44,801 nucleotides of DNA from AC-37 sp036386455 (GCA_036386455.1 DASVVS010000065.1:1-44801), one strand, 5' to 3'. Counted from the stretch's first letter, positions 31,621 to 40,024 are shown. The notes: generated by a model not told the origin, from the letters alone. Made by a program: numbers and translations.

Positions 31621-32265
31621 CTATCCCTCCTCGAGCGCGAAGCCGCGAGCAGCCAACTCGCTGCGCAGCCTGCGCCGTGCGTCGTGGAGTGTCTTGTACA
31701 GGGCGTTGCGGTTCGTGTCGAGGCGTTCGGCGAGCACGTCGATCGGCACGCCGTCGATCGCGAGCGCCACGAGCACCTGGCGCTGGTGGACGGTCAGGCG
31801 CTCGGCGATGCAGTCCGCGATCGTCGCGAGAAGCTCGCCCTCCTCCGCGCCGGCGGCGGGCCCGGCAGCCTCCGCCCGCAGGCGCGTCCAGCCGGCCGGG
31901 TCGAGCACGACCTCACGGTCCTGCCATGCCTTGCGCCGCACCCGGACCCCGGCTTCGAGAAGCGCGAACTTGTAGGCCCAGGTGGTGAAGCGACTCGCGC
32001 CGCGGAAGCTGCCGAGCTTGCCGAGGATCGCCACGAGGGCGTCGTCGGCGGCCTGATTGGCGAGGTCGTCGAGCGATTCGCCGCGCACGTGCGACAGCGC
32101 GGCGCTGCGCCGGGAGACCTCGTGGCGGGCGGCGCGCAGCAGCAGCGCGTGGAGCTCGTCCACCGCCGCCATGCGGGTGGCGCCGCTCGACCGCAGGGCC
32201 GACAGCCACTCCTCGTTCGTTTTCGCTCGCTCGGTCGTCAATGCGGTCACAGGGCGTTTGCGCAC
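31621..32265 (-). CDS. ECF-type sigma factor with zinc-finger anti-sigma partner
   Basis: Sigma-70 family protein of 214 residues. Region 2 is SLDDLANQAADDALVAILGKLGSFRGASRFTTWAYKFALLEA. Region 4 is LTVHQRQVLVALAIDGVPIDVLAERLDTNRNALYKTLHDARRRLR. It has no sigma region 3. GTG 32265 is the longest start, preceded by GGGGAG; GTG 32250 and TTG 32241 are possible shorter ones. It heads the sigma/ZAS/DoxX operon and is divergent from folE, with a 12 bp palindrome between them. Confidence 0.85.
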   Translation of the reverse strand: MRKRPVTALTTERAKTNEEWLSALRSSGATRMAAVDELHALLLRAARHEVSRRSAALSHVRGESLDDLANQAADDALVAILGKLGSFRGASRFTTWAYKFALLEAGVRVRRKAWQDREVVLDPAGWTRLRAEAAGPAAGAEEGELLATIADCIAERLTVHQRQVLVALAIDGVPIDVLAERLDTNRNALYKTLHDARRRLRSELAARGFALEEG

Positions 32266-32278
32266 GCTCCCCGTCGGT

Positions 32279-32290
32279 TCTTACGTAAGA
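32279..32290. promoter_or_regulatory. 12 bp perfect palindrome between sigma factor gene and folE
   Basis: TCTTACGTAAGA is perfectly self-complementary and lies 13 bp from the sigma gene start and 29 bp from the folE start. Its core TACGTA can be read as a -10-like box on both strands. It may be an operator or a shared promoter element. Confidence 0.35.
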
Positions 32291-32319
32291 GACGCCCCCG
32301 CGGTGGCGCAGACGGTGAC

Positions 32320-32910
32320 ATGACCATTCATTCCCTCTCCACAGCGCGCGAGGCCCACACGGACGATCCCGTGGAACGCGCGGCGGCCGATCTGCTCGCG
32401 GCGCTCGGCCTGGACCTCACCGACGAGAGCCTGGCGGGCACCCCGCGCCGCCTCGCCGCCCTCTACTCGGAGCTGCTCACGCCGACCCCGTTCGACCCGA
32501 CCACGTTCCCGAACGACGGCGGCTACGACGAGCTCGTGGTCGCGCGCGGGATCCCGTTCCACTCGCTCTGCGAGCACCACCTGCTCCCGTTCGTGGGCGT
32601 GGCGCACGTCGCCTACCTGCCCGGCGAGCGGATCCTGGGGCTCTCGAAGCTCGCGCGCGTGGTCGATCACTTCGCCCGCTCGCTGCAGGTCCAGGAGCGG
32701 CTGACGGTGCAGGTGGCCGGCTGGCTCGAGCGCGAGCTCGACCCGAAGGGCGTCGGCGTGGTGCTGGAGGCCGAGCACATGTGCATGTCGCTGCGCGGCG
32801 TGCAGAAGCCCGGCTCGACCACCGTCACCTCGGCCCTGCGCGGCCTCGTGCGCGACGACCCGCGCACGCGCCAGGAGTTCCTGGCGCTGACCTCGCGGGG
32901 ATCGGCATGA
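32320..32910 (+). CDS. folE: GTP cyclohydrolase I
   Basis: Enzyme of 196 residues that converts GTP to dihydroneopterin triphosphate, the first step to folate and pterins. Zinc ligands are C84 and H87 (SLCEHHLLPF) and C155 (EHMCMSLRG). Other motifs are GLSKLARVVDHFARSLQVQERLTVQ and GVQKPGSTTVTSALRG. The length is normal for the bacterial type. ATG 32320 is chosen; the open frame further upstream is antisense to the sigma gene. Its stop overlaps the next gene (ATGA). No other folate gene is in the window. Confidence 0.96.
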   Translation: MTIHSLSTAREAHTDDPVERAAADLLAALGLDLTDESLAGTPRRLAALYSELLTPTPFDPTTFPNDGGYDELVVARGIPFHSLCEHHLLPFVGVAHVAYLPGERILGLSKLARVVDHFARSLQVQERLTVQVAGWLERELDPKGVGVVLEAEHMCMSLRGVQKPGSTTVTSALRGLVRDDPRTRQEFLALTSRGSA

Positions 32911-34142
32911 GCCGCCGGACGTTCGTGATCGTGGGCGCCGGGCTCGCCGGCGCGAAGGCCGCGGAGACGCTGCGGGTCGAGGGCTTCGACGGGCGCGTGG
33001 TGCTCGTCGGCGGCGAGCGCGAGCGGCCGTACGAGCGCCCCGCGCTCTCGAAGGGCTACCTCCGCGGCCAGGCGGAGCCGGCGTCGGTGTACGTGCACGG
33101 CGAGGGCTTCTACGCGGAGCACGACGTCGAGCTGCTGCTCGGGCGCGCCGCGACCGGCCTGGACGCCGCCGCGCGGGAGGTGGAGCTCGACGGAGGCGAG
33201 CGCATCCGCTACGACCGGCTGCTGCTCGCCACCGGCGCCGAGCCCCGCCGCCTGGAGCTGCCGGGCGCCGGCCTGGCCGGGCTTCACTACCTGCGCACGA
33301 TCGCGGACGCCGACGCCCTGCGGTCCGCCCTGCGGCGGGCGAGCCGCCTCGCCGTGGTGGGCGCAGGCTGGATCGGGTGCGAGGTGGCCGCGTCGGCGCG
33401 GCAGCTCGGCCTGGAGGTGACGATCGTGGAGCCGTCCGCCGTGCCGCTCGGGCGCGTGCTGGGACCCGAGGTCGGCGCCGTGTACCGGCGCCTGCACGAG
33501 GACAACGGCGTGCGCGTGCTGACCGAGTCCGGAGTCGAGGCGTTCGAGGGCGGGGAATCCGTGGAGCGCGTGCGCCTGGCGGGCGGCGAGGCGATCGACT
33601 GCGACGCCGTCGCGGTCGGCGTCGGCGTGCGGCCGCGCACGGAGCTGGCGGCCCGCGCCGGGCTCGCCGTGGACAACGGCGTGCTGGTGGACTCCCTGCT
33701 GCGGACGAGCGACCCGGCGGTGTTCGCGGCGGGCGACGTGGCCAACGCCGAGCACCCTCACCTCGGAGGGCGCATCCGCGTGGAGCACTGGGCGAACGCG
33801 CTCAACCAGGGCCCGGCGGCGGCGCGCTCGATGCTGGACGCCGGCGCAACGTACGACCGCCTGCCGTACTTCTACTCCGACCAGTACGACCTCGGCATGG
33901 AGTACTCCGGCTACGCCCTGCGCTGGGACGGCGTGGTGTTCCGCGGTGACCCCGAAGCCCGCGAGTTCATCGCCTTCTGGCTCGACGGAGGACGCGTCGT
34001 GGCGGCGATGAACGCGAACGTCTGGGACGTGACCGAGCCGCTGCAGGCGCTGATACGCAGCGGCGCGCGGGTGGACCCGCGGCGGCTATCCGACCCCGGC
34101 GTGCCGCTCGACGGTCTCGCCGAGAGCCCGGCCGCCGCCTGA
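32907..34142 (+). CDS. FAD/NAD(P)-dependent ferredoxin reductase-like oxidoreductase
   Basis: Protein of 411 residues of the glutathione-reductase fold. The FAD motif is IVGAGLAGAKAAETLR (8-23). The NAD(P) motif is VVGAGWIGCEVAASA. The second FAD motif is VFAAGDVAN. The pattern KGYLRGQ and the C-terminal FYSDQYDLGMEYSGYA, FIAFWLDGG match reductases of bacterial ring-hydroxylating and P450 systems. It would pass electrons from NAD(P)H to a ferredoxin. ATG 32907 overlaps folE (ATGA). Its last 57 bp overlap the 3' end of the convergent P450 gene, a possible electron acceptor partner via an unlinked ferredoxin. Confidence 0.9.
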   Translation: MSRRTFVIVGAGLAGAKAAETLRVEGFDGRVVLVGGERERPYERPALSKGYLRGQAEPASVYVHGEGFYAEHDVELLLGRAATGLDAAAREVELDGGERIRYDRLLLATGAEPRRLELPGAGLAGLHYLRTIADADALRSALRRASRLAVVGAGWIGCEVAASARQLGLEVTIVEPSAVPLGRVLGPEVGAVYRRLHEDNGVRVLTESGVEAFEGGESVERVRLAGGEAIDCDAVAVGVGVRPRTELAARAGLAVDNGVLVDSLLRTSDPAVFAAGDVANAEHPHLGGRIRVEHWANALNQGPAAARSMLDAGATYDRLPYFYSDQYDLGMEYSGYALRWDGVVFRGDPEAREFIAFWLDGGRVVAAMNANVWDVTEPLQALIRSGARVDPRRLSDPGVPLDGLAESPAAA

Positions 34143-35519
34143 GCCCCGCGGGCGGTCGGAGAGCACCACGCGGCTCCCTCCGCCCGGCTTGATCGTGATG
34201 TTGCGCCGCCGCGCCCGCTCCGGCTCGGGCGTGGCGGCCGCGACGTCGCGGGTCGCGAGCAGCGTGCGCAGCACGAGCTTCAGCTCGACCATCGCGAAGC
34301 TCGCGCCCAGGCAGCGGCGCCGCCCGCCGCCGAACGGCAGCCAGGTGTAGGTGCCAGGTCCCTCGTCCAGGAAGCGCTCGGGCCGGAACGCGTACGGGTC
34401 CGGGTAGATCGCCGGGTCGTGGTGGATCAGGTACGAGCACGGCACGAGCGCCACGCCCGGCTCGTACTCCCATCCGCCCACCTCGATCGGCTTGTGCACG
34501 AAGCGCGGCGCCGCCGCTGGGACCACGGGCCGCCGCCGCAGCGTCTCCTGCACGGTGGCGGTGAGGTAGTCGTCGCCCTCGCCGGCGTCGATCTCCTCGC
34601 GCAGCCGCCCGAGCACGTCGGGGTGCCGCGAGAGGATCTCCAGCGCCCACGCGAGCGTGGAGGCGGTCGTCTCGTGCCCGGCCACGAGCAGGGTCATCAG
34701 CTCGTCGCGGATCTCCTCGTCCGACATCGGCGAGCCGTCCTCGTGCCGGGCCTCGAGCAGCAGGGAGAGGATGTCGTCGCGGTCGGCGTGGTCGCGGCGG
34801 CGTTCCGCGATCAGGCCGTAGAGCAGCTCGTCGGAGCGCCTCTGCACGCGGACGAACGAGGCGAACGGCCCCACGCGCCCGAGCACCGCGCGCAGGCGCA
34901 GGCTCTCGGGCGGCGGCGGGAGCAGGCTCACCGGCTTGTCGCCGAAGGCGAGCTGCTCGGCCAGGAGATCGCGCAGCGCCTCCAGGCGCTCGCCCTCGTC
35001 CAGCCCGAAGACCGCGCGCAGGATCACCTCGAGGGTGAGCGTCTGGAAGCGCTCGTGCAGCCGCACCGGCACCCCGCGCGGCCAGCCCGCGATCTCGCGC
35101 TCGGCCACCTCCTCCATCACGCCGGTCAGGCGGCCCATCCGCTGCCCGTGGAGCGCCGGCAGCATCAGCTTGCGCTGCTCCATGTGTGCGTCCTCGTCGA
35201 GCAGGATCACCGAGTTCAGCCCGACCACGGGCGCCAGCACGCGGGTGCCGCGGCCCGGGTGCAGCACGTCGGGCGGCGCCGTGAAGATCTGCTTCACGTG
35301 CTCCGGGTCGGTGTGCTCGACCCACGGCGGCACGCCGGGCAGGCGGAGCGTGAAGCGGCCGCCGTAGCGCCGGCGGCAGGTCTCCAGGAGCGGCAGCGGG
35401 CGCGACCAGTAGCCGATGCCCTGCACGATCGACGGCCACGACGGGCCGGGTGGAAGCGTCGCCACGGTACCTCGCACTGTCCCCGGACCGGCGTCCTCGT
35501 TATGTGACGGTGCGCCCAT
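34086..35519 (-). CDS. Cytochrome P450
   Basis: Protein of 477 residues without a membrane anchor. The I-helix motif is AGHETTAS (280-287). The K-helix ExxR is ETLRRR (325-330). The region before the heme is RPERFLDEGPGTYTWLPFGGG, and the heme-thiolate is C403 in FGGGRRRCLGASFA. The sequence style (AGHETT, FTWLPFGGG type) is near the CYP102/CYP4-like bacterial group. The substrate is unknown. The start overlaps the end of the coiled-coil gene by 20 bp, placing it third in a MerR operon. The last 57 bp overlap the convergent reductase gene. Confidence 0.94.
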   Translation of the reverse strand: MGAPSHNEDAGPGTVRGTVATLPPGPSWPSIVQGIGYWSRPLPLLETCRRRYGGRFTLRLPGVPPWVEHTDPEHVKQIFTAPPDVLHPGRGTRVLAPVVGLNSVILLDEDAHMEQRKLMLPALHGQRMGRLTGVMEEVAEREIAGWPRGVPVRLHERFQTLTLEVILRAVFGLDEGERLEALRDLLAEQLAFGDKPVSLLPPPPESLRLRAVLGRVGPFASFVRVQRRSDELLYGLIAERRRDHADRDDILSLLLEARHEDGSPMSDEEIRDELMTLLVAGHETTASTLAWALEILSRHPDVLGRLREEIDAGEGDDYLTATVQETLRRRPVVPAAAPRFVHKPIEVGGWEYEPGVALVPCSYLIHHDPAIYPDPYAFRPERFLDEGPGTYTWLPFGGGRRRCLGASFAMVELKLVLRTLLATRDVAAATPEPERARRRNITIKPGGGSRVVLSDRPRGSGGGRALGETVERHAGVG

Positions 35520-35892
35520 TGCGCCGCTGCGGGATGCGGTCGGCGAAGCGCCCGACCCGCATGGCGGCTCCCTGCAGCGGAAGCGCGACCTCGGCGAGGT
35601 GCTGCACGGCGAGCGTGTTGCGCTCCACCTCCGCCACCGTCCGCTCCATGCGCGAGATCTCCTCGCACATCGGCGGCAGCGTGCTCGTGTCGGCCTGCAC
35701 CCGGCGGATCTCCTCGAGCATCTCCGGGAGGGTGGCGGTGGAGAAGCGGATCTCCTCGAGCTGGCGGGAGAGCGCCGGCAGCACGAGTATCGCCTCGAGC
35801 GCGTCGGGCACGATCGCGACCGTCCGCTGCGTGCGGCGCAGCGCGCGCCACGCGCCGCGCACCGGCGCCAGGACGAGGCGGAGCGGGTTCAC
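35500..35892 (-). CDS. Small repeat coiled-coil protein between merR and P450 genes
   Basis: Protein of 130 residues with no recognised family. The middle holds three near repeats of about 17 residues: LPALSRQLEEIRFSTA, LPEMLEEIRRVQADTS and LPPMCEEISRMERTVA. Each starts with Leu-Pro and is followed by an amphipathic helix with E-E-I spacing. The pattern resembles phasins or apolipoprotein-like surface-binding helices. The N-terminus is basic (LAPVRGAWRALRRTQRT). GTG 35892 overlaps the MerR stop (GTGA), so it is co-translated with the regulator. A structural or surface-coating role is only a guess. Confidence 0.65.
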   Translation of the reverse strand: MNPLRLVLAPVRGAWRALRRTQRTVAIVPDALEAILVLPALSRQLEEIRFSTATLPEMLEEIRRVQADTSTLPPMCEEISRMERTVAEVERNTLAVQHLAEVALPLQGAAMRVGRFADRIPQRRNGRTVT

Positions 35893-36671
35893 CGCTTGCC
35901 CTGCGCCAGCCGCTTGGCGATGTCGGCGAAGGTCGACTCGACCTCGTCGCTGAGCGTCTGGCGGAAGACCACCAGCAGCGCCTCCTCGGCCAGCGGGCGC
36001 AGCCGGTCCATGGCCTCGGCGATCTCGGTCCAGCGCTCGTCGGGCTGGCCGGAGACGGCGAACGGCTTCCAGACGTCGTCCACGAACATCCGCACGAACT
36101 TCTCGGAGACGCTGCGCGAGTGGCGGTTGAGCGAGCCGAGCAGCTCCAGCGCGTGTGGGAGGGTGATCCCGCGCGCCACGACCTCCTCGGCCGCGGCCAG
36201 CAGCGAGGGGCTCGTGACCTCGAACAGGTCGTCCCCCACCGGCGTCAGCAGCCCCAGCTTGGTCGCGCGCTCGATCAACTTCGGCTCGTCCTCGGCCTGG
36301 CCGAACTTCTCGCGCAGCTCGTCCCTCGAGAGGATCTCGGTGGACTCGGTGTCGCCGAACGCCTCCGCGGCGTGCTTCACGCGCAGGAGCCCCTCGCCGG
36401 TCGCGCCCGAGGCGTCGAGCAGCTTCTTGATCCCCTCGAGCTTCATGCCCTCGCCCTGGAGCTCCTGGACCAGCCGCACGCGCGCGACGTGCTCGGGACC
36501 GTAGTAGCCCACCCGCTTGCGGACCTCCGGCGGCGGCAGCAGACCGCGCGCCTGGTGCGAGCGCAGGTTGCGGACGGAGAGGCCCACCTCGCGCGCGAGG
36601 TCGTCGATCGTCAGGTCGTTCACCGGCGGCTGCGCCGGCTCCGGGACCGCCTCGAGCTGAGTCCTCGTCAT
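35889..36671 (-). CDS. MerR-family transcriptional regulator
   Basis: Protein of 260 residues. The winged-helix domain is at about 17-85: LTIDDLAREVGLSVRNLRSHQARGLLPPPEVRKRVGYYGPEHVARVRLVQELQ. Beyond it is a long helical effector region of 170 residues without metal cysteines, so it is not a metal sensor. ATG 36671 is chosen because a promoter with TTGACG and TACGAT places the start 8 nt after the -10 box. The TTG start at 36707 would lie in the -35 box. It heads the operon with the coiled-coil and P450 genes and is divergent from the large membrane protein. The effector is unknown. Confidence 0.88.
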   Translation of the reverse strand: MTRTQLEAVPEPAQPPVNDLTIDDLAREVGLSVRNLRSHQARGLLPPPEVRKRVGYYGPEHVARVRLVQELQGEGMKLEGIKKLLDASGATGEGLLRVKHAAEAFGDTESTEILSRDELREKFGQAEDEPKLIERATKLGLLTPVGDDLFEVTSPSLLAAAEEVVARGITLPHALELLGSLNRHSRSVSEKFVRMFVDDVWKPFAVSGQPDERWTEIAEAMDRLRPLAEEALLVVFRQTLSDEVESTFADIAKRLAQGKR

Positions 36672-36679
36672 CGCCAAGG

Positions 36680-36707
36680 ATCGTACCGCAGAAGAACGTG
36701 ACGTCAA
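36680..36707 (-). promoter_or_regulatory. Promoter of the merR operon, leaderless type
   Basis: The -35 box TTGACG (36702-36707) and the -10 box TACGAT (36680-36685) are 16 nt apart. The -10 box ends 8 nt before ATG 36671. This is the clearest two-part promoter in the window. Confidence 0.6.
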
Positions 36708-36720
36708 ACACTGTTACGTT
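36695..36720. promoter_or_regulatory. Inverted repeat overlapping the merR -35 box, candidate operator
   Basis: AACGTGAC (36695-36702) and GTTACGTT (36713-36720) form a 7-of-8 inverted repeat with a 10 nt spacer. It lies across the merR -35 region, between the divergent genes. It could be the MerR self-control site. Confidence 0.4.
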
Positions 36721-36768
36721 TCGGTGCGTCGGGGTACAGATGGGTCAACCCGCCGAGAGAGGAGCCCC

Positions 36769-38637
36769 TTGGACGCGCTCATCACCGCAGCCGCAGAAGC
36801 GCCGCCAGCCGGCGGCGCAGCCATAGGACAGATCGTCATCGCCACCGTCGCCGCGAACGTCATCGCCGGCGGGCTCGCCTGGGTCGGCATGCGCTACCGC
36901 GCCGGCCGCCCCAGCCCGCTCAATCCGCTCGCCAAGTTCAGCGAGCGCGTCAGCGGCCTGCCCGCCTGGGCCGCGATCCCCGCCGCCACCGTCACCGGCT
37001 CCCTGATCATCGCCCTGTTCGGGATGCTCTGGGACATCTCGCTGCACATCGCCGACGGCCGCGACGAGGGCCCGCTCGCGAACCCCGCGCACTACTTCAT
37101 CCTCGCCGGCCTATTCGGCGTCTTCGCGGCCGGCTTCCTGTCGATGGTCCTCCCGCGCGAGAAGCCGAGCTCGAGCGCGATCCGCATCCGCGGCGACTGG
37201 CACGCGCCGCTGGGCGGCGTGCTCATCACGGCCTGCGGCGCCTTCGCGCTGATCGGCTTCCCGCTCGACGACGTCTGGCACCGGATGTTCGGCCAGGACG
37301 TGACGCTCTGGGGCCCGACGCACCTGATGCTGATCACCGGCGCGTCGATGACGCTGGTGGGTCTCGCCGTCCTGATGGTGGAGGCCAGGCGCGCGCAGGA
37401 GAGCTCGACCTCCCCACGGGTCTCGGTCGAGCGCGAGCCGAGCTGGGCCCGCGCGCTGAAGCACGTGGCGCTGCCGGGCGCGTTCCTGCTCGGCCTCTCC
37501 ACCTTCCAGGCCGAGTTCGACTTCGGCGTGCCGCAGTTCCGCTTCGTCTTCGAGCCGATGATGGTGATGCTCGCCGCCGGCGCCTCGCTGGTCGCCGCCC
37601 GCGTGTGGCTCGGACGCGGGGCCGCGATCGGCGCCGCTCTGTTCTTCCTCGCGATGCGCGGCCTGATGGCGCTGATCGTGGGCCCCGGCTTCGGCGAACC
37701 CATCCCCCACTTCCCGCTGTACGTCGTCGAGGCGATCCTGGTCGAGGCGATCGCGCTGCGGATCTCGGTGCGGCGCCCGCTGGCGTTCGGCCTCGCCTCG
37801 GGCGGCCTGATCGGCACGGTCGGCCTCGCGGCCGAGTGGGGCTGGTCGCACGTCTTCATGCCGATCCCGTGGCCGTCGGCCCTGCTGCCCGAGGCCGCGC
37901 TGGCCGGCTTCGCGGTCGCCGTGGCCGGGTCGCTGGTCGGCGCCTGGATCGGCGGCCGCCTGAGCGCCGACGAGATGCCGGAGGGCCGCACGCCGTCGCT
38001 ACGCTGGGCCGCCGCCGCGGCGGCGGCCGTACTCGCGGGCCTCACCGGCATGTTCCTGATGAAGCCGGCCGACGAGGGCGTGCGCGCGAGCGTGGTTCTC
38101 ACGGATGCCGCCCCCGGTCCCAACCGCGAGGTGAACGCCACCGTCCGGGTGAGCCCGGACCCCGGCGAGCCCGAGTGGCTCACCGCCACCGCCTGGCAGG
38201 GCGGCGGGCTCGTGGTCGACCGCCTCGAGCGGGTCGGTCCCGGCGTGTACCGCACCACCGAGCCGATCCCCGTGCACGGCACCTGGAAGTCGCTGATCCG
38301 CCTGCACGACGGGCGCTCGCTGTCGGGCATCCCGGTCTTCCTGCCCGACGACCCGGCGATCCCGGCCAAGGGCGTGCCCGCCGAGCCGCGCTTCACACGT
38401 GAGTTCCAGGCCGACCACGAGATCCTGCAGCGCGAGCAGAAGGGCGGCTCGCCCGCACTCGTGGCGCTGGCCTACGGGACGGTGATCGGGATCGCGCTGT
38501 CGTTCCTGGCGCTGCTCGCGTGGGGCGTGCACCGTCTCGCCGCGCGGCGCGGCGGCGGTGGCGAGCCCCCGGCGCAGGCCCCGCCGCGGCGCGCGCGACG
38601 GGCCAGGACCGGCACGCAGCCGGCGCCCGCCGCCTGA
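36769..38637 (+). CDS. Large polytopic membrane protein with C-terminal external domain
   Basis: Protein of 622 residues. About twelve hydrophobic helices span residues 15-440. A soluble segment follows (about 450-575), with VNATVRVSPDPGEPEWLTATAWQ and GVYRTTEPIPVHGTWKSLIRLH, which looks like an external FixH/YtkA-type beta domain. One more helix and a basic Pro/Ala-rich tail end the protein. Function is unknown; an inorganic-ion or copper-related role is only suggested by the domain look. TTG 36769 is chosen because GAGAGGAG lies 4 nt upstream, a strong ribosome binding site; GTG 36724 is an in-frame alternative. Confidence 0.75.
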   Translation: MDALITAAAEAPPAGGAAIGQIVIATVAANVIAGGLAWVGMRYRAGRPSPLNPLAKFSERVSGLPAWAAIPAATVTGSLIIALFGMLWDISLHIADGRDEGPLANPAHYFILAGLFGVFAAGFLSMVLPREKPSSSAIRIRGDWHAPLGGVLITACGAFALIGFPLDDVWHRMFGQDVTLWGPTHLMLITGASMTLVGLAVLMVEARRAQESSTSPRVSVEREPSWARALKHVALPGAFLLGLSTFQAEFDFGVPQFRFVFEPMMVMLAAGASLVAARVWLGRGAAIGAALFFLAMRGLMALIVGPGFGEPIPHFPLYVVEAILVEAIALRISVRRPLAFGLASGGLIGTVGLAAEWGWSHVFMPIPWPSALLPEAALAGFAVAVAGSLVGAWIGGRLSADEMPEGRTPSLRWAAAAAAAVLAGLTGMFLMKPADEGVRASVVLTDAAPGPNREVNATVRVSPDPGEPEWLTATAWQGGGLVVDRLERVGPGVYRTTEPIPVHGTWKSLIRLHDGRSLSGIPVFLPDDPAIPAKGVPAEPRFTREFQADHEILQREQKGGSPALVALAYGTVIGIALSFLALLAWGVHRLAARRGGGGEPPAQAPPRRARRARTGTQPAPAA

Positions 38638-38681
38638 CCGGGGTCGATTGCGTCCTCATAGAGGACGGAAGTGACCCCGGT
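38637..38681. terminator. 45 bp inverted repeat between convergent genes
   Basis: ACCGGGGTC pairs with GACCCCGGT (9 bp) and, after a 5 nt internal loop on each side, CGTCCTC pairs with GAGGACG around an ATA loop. It starts at the last base of the membrane protein stop and is 24 bp from the miaB stop. A two-way terminator is likely; there is no U-tract. Confidence 0.65.
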
Positions 38682-38704
38682 CGATCCGGACGCCGGCTTC
38701 GCGG

Positions 38705-40024
38705 CTAGGCGATCGCCGTCACGCGCTCGCTGCCGGCGAGCGTGGTGCTGGTGGCCGACTCGATGTCGACCTGGGCGAGCGTGCCCGGCTCCGCGATCCC
38801 CGGGAAGTTCACGGTCTTGTTGTGGCGGGTGCGGCCGCGCAGGCGGTCGGGGTCGGTGCGCGACGGGCCCTCGACCAGCACCTCCATCGAGCGCCCCACG
38901 AATCGCTGGGCGCGCTCGGTGGCGCGGCGCTGCACGGCCTCCACGAGCCGCTCCATCCGCTCCCGCTTGACGCCGTGCGGGAGCTGCTCGGGCAGCTCGG
39001 CGGCGGCGGTGCCGCGGCGCGGCGAGAAGATGAACGTGAACGCCGAGTCGTAGCCGACCTCCTCCACCACCTCGAGCGTCTCCTCGAAGTCGGCCTCGGT
39101 CTCGCCCGGGAAGCCGACGATGATGTCGGTCGTCAGCGCGCAGTCCGGCACGTGCTCGCGGATCATCGCGACCCGGTCCATGTAGCGCTCGCGGTTGTAG
39201 GTGCGGCGCATCGCCTTGAGGATCCGGCTCGAGCCCGACTGCAGCGGCAGGTGGATGTGCTCGCAGAGGGCCGGCAGCTCGGCGTGCGCGCGGATCACGT
39301 CCTCGCGCATGTCCTTCGGGTGCGGGCTCGTGTAACGGATGCGGTCGATGCCCTCCACGGCGTCGACCATCGCGAGCAGCTCGGCGAACGTGGCCTTCGC
39401 GCCCTTCGGCAGGTCGCGGCCGTAGGAGTTCACGTTCTGGCCGAGCAGCGTCACCTCGCGCACGCCATCGGCGGCCAGGCGCTCCACCTCCGCGACCAGC
39501 TCGGCGGCCGGGCGGCTCACCTCGCGCCCGCGCGTGGAGGGCACAATGCAGTACGAGCAGACGCAGTTGCAGCCGACCGAGATCTGCACCCAGCCCTGGA
39601 AGTCGCGCCCGCGCTTGGGCGGCAGGTGGCCGGTGAAGCCCTCGAACTCGAAGTAGCCCTGGGCGCTGAGGCTGTCGCTCGTGAGGAACTCGGCGAGCTT
39701 GGGCACCTGCCCGGGGCCGAAGGCGACGTCCACGAACGGGAAGCGCTCGAACACCTCGTCCTTGATCGATTGCGCCCAGCAGCCGCCCACGCCCACGATG
39801 CGGTCGGGGTTCTCGGTCTTGAGGCGCTTGGCCTCGCCGAGGTGGCCGATCAGCCGGTTGTCGGCGGACTCGCGGATCGAGCAGGTGTTGAAGAGGATCA
39901 GGTCGGCGCCGTCGCGGTCGAGCACCTCGCGGTAGCCGAGCGACTCGAGCATGCCCTTCATCCGCTCGGAGTCGTGCTCGTTCATCTGGCACCCGAAGGT
40001 GGTGACGTGGTACGTGCGTCGCAC
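38705..40024 (-). CDS. miaB: tRNA-2-methylthio-N6-dimethylallyladenosine synthase
   Basis: Radical-SAM enzyme of 439 residues that adds the methylthio group to the i6A37 made by MiaA. The N-terminal UPF0004 domain has cluster ligands C12 (TFGCQMN), C48 (NTCSIRE) and C82 (VGGCWAQ). The radical-SAM cluster is C152, C156 and C159 (GCNCVCSYCIVP). The C-terminal TRAM domain (about 365-439) includes VLVEGPSRTDPDRLRGRTRHNKTVNF. GTG 40024 is preceded by TAACCT at 8 nt, a leaderless-type promoter. It follows the SnoaL gene with a gap of 11 bp. Confidence 0.97.
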   Translation of the reverse strand: MRRTYHVTTFGCQMNEHDSERMKGMLESLGYREVLDRDGADLILFNTCSIRESADNRLIGHLGEAKRLKTENPDRIVGVGGCWAQSIKDEVFERFPFVDVAFGPGQVPKLAEFLTSDSLSAQGYFEFEGFTGHLPPKRGRDFQGWVQISVGCNCVCSYCIVPSTRGREVSRPAAELVAEVERLAADGVREVTLLGQNVNSYGRDLPKGAKATFAELLAMVDAVEGIDRIRYTSPHPKDMREDVIRAHAELPALCEHIHLPLQSGSSRILKAMRRTYNRERYMDRVAMIREHVPDCALTTDIIVGFPGETEADFEETLEVVEEVGYDSAFTFIFSPRRGTAAAELPEQLPHGVKRERMERLVEAVQRRATERAQRFVGRSMEVLVEGPSRTDPDRLRGRTRHNKTVNFPGIAEPGTLAQVDIESATSTTLAGSERVTAIA

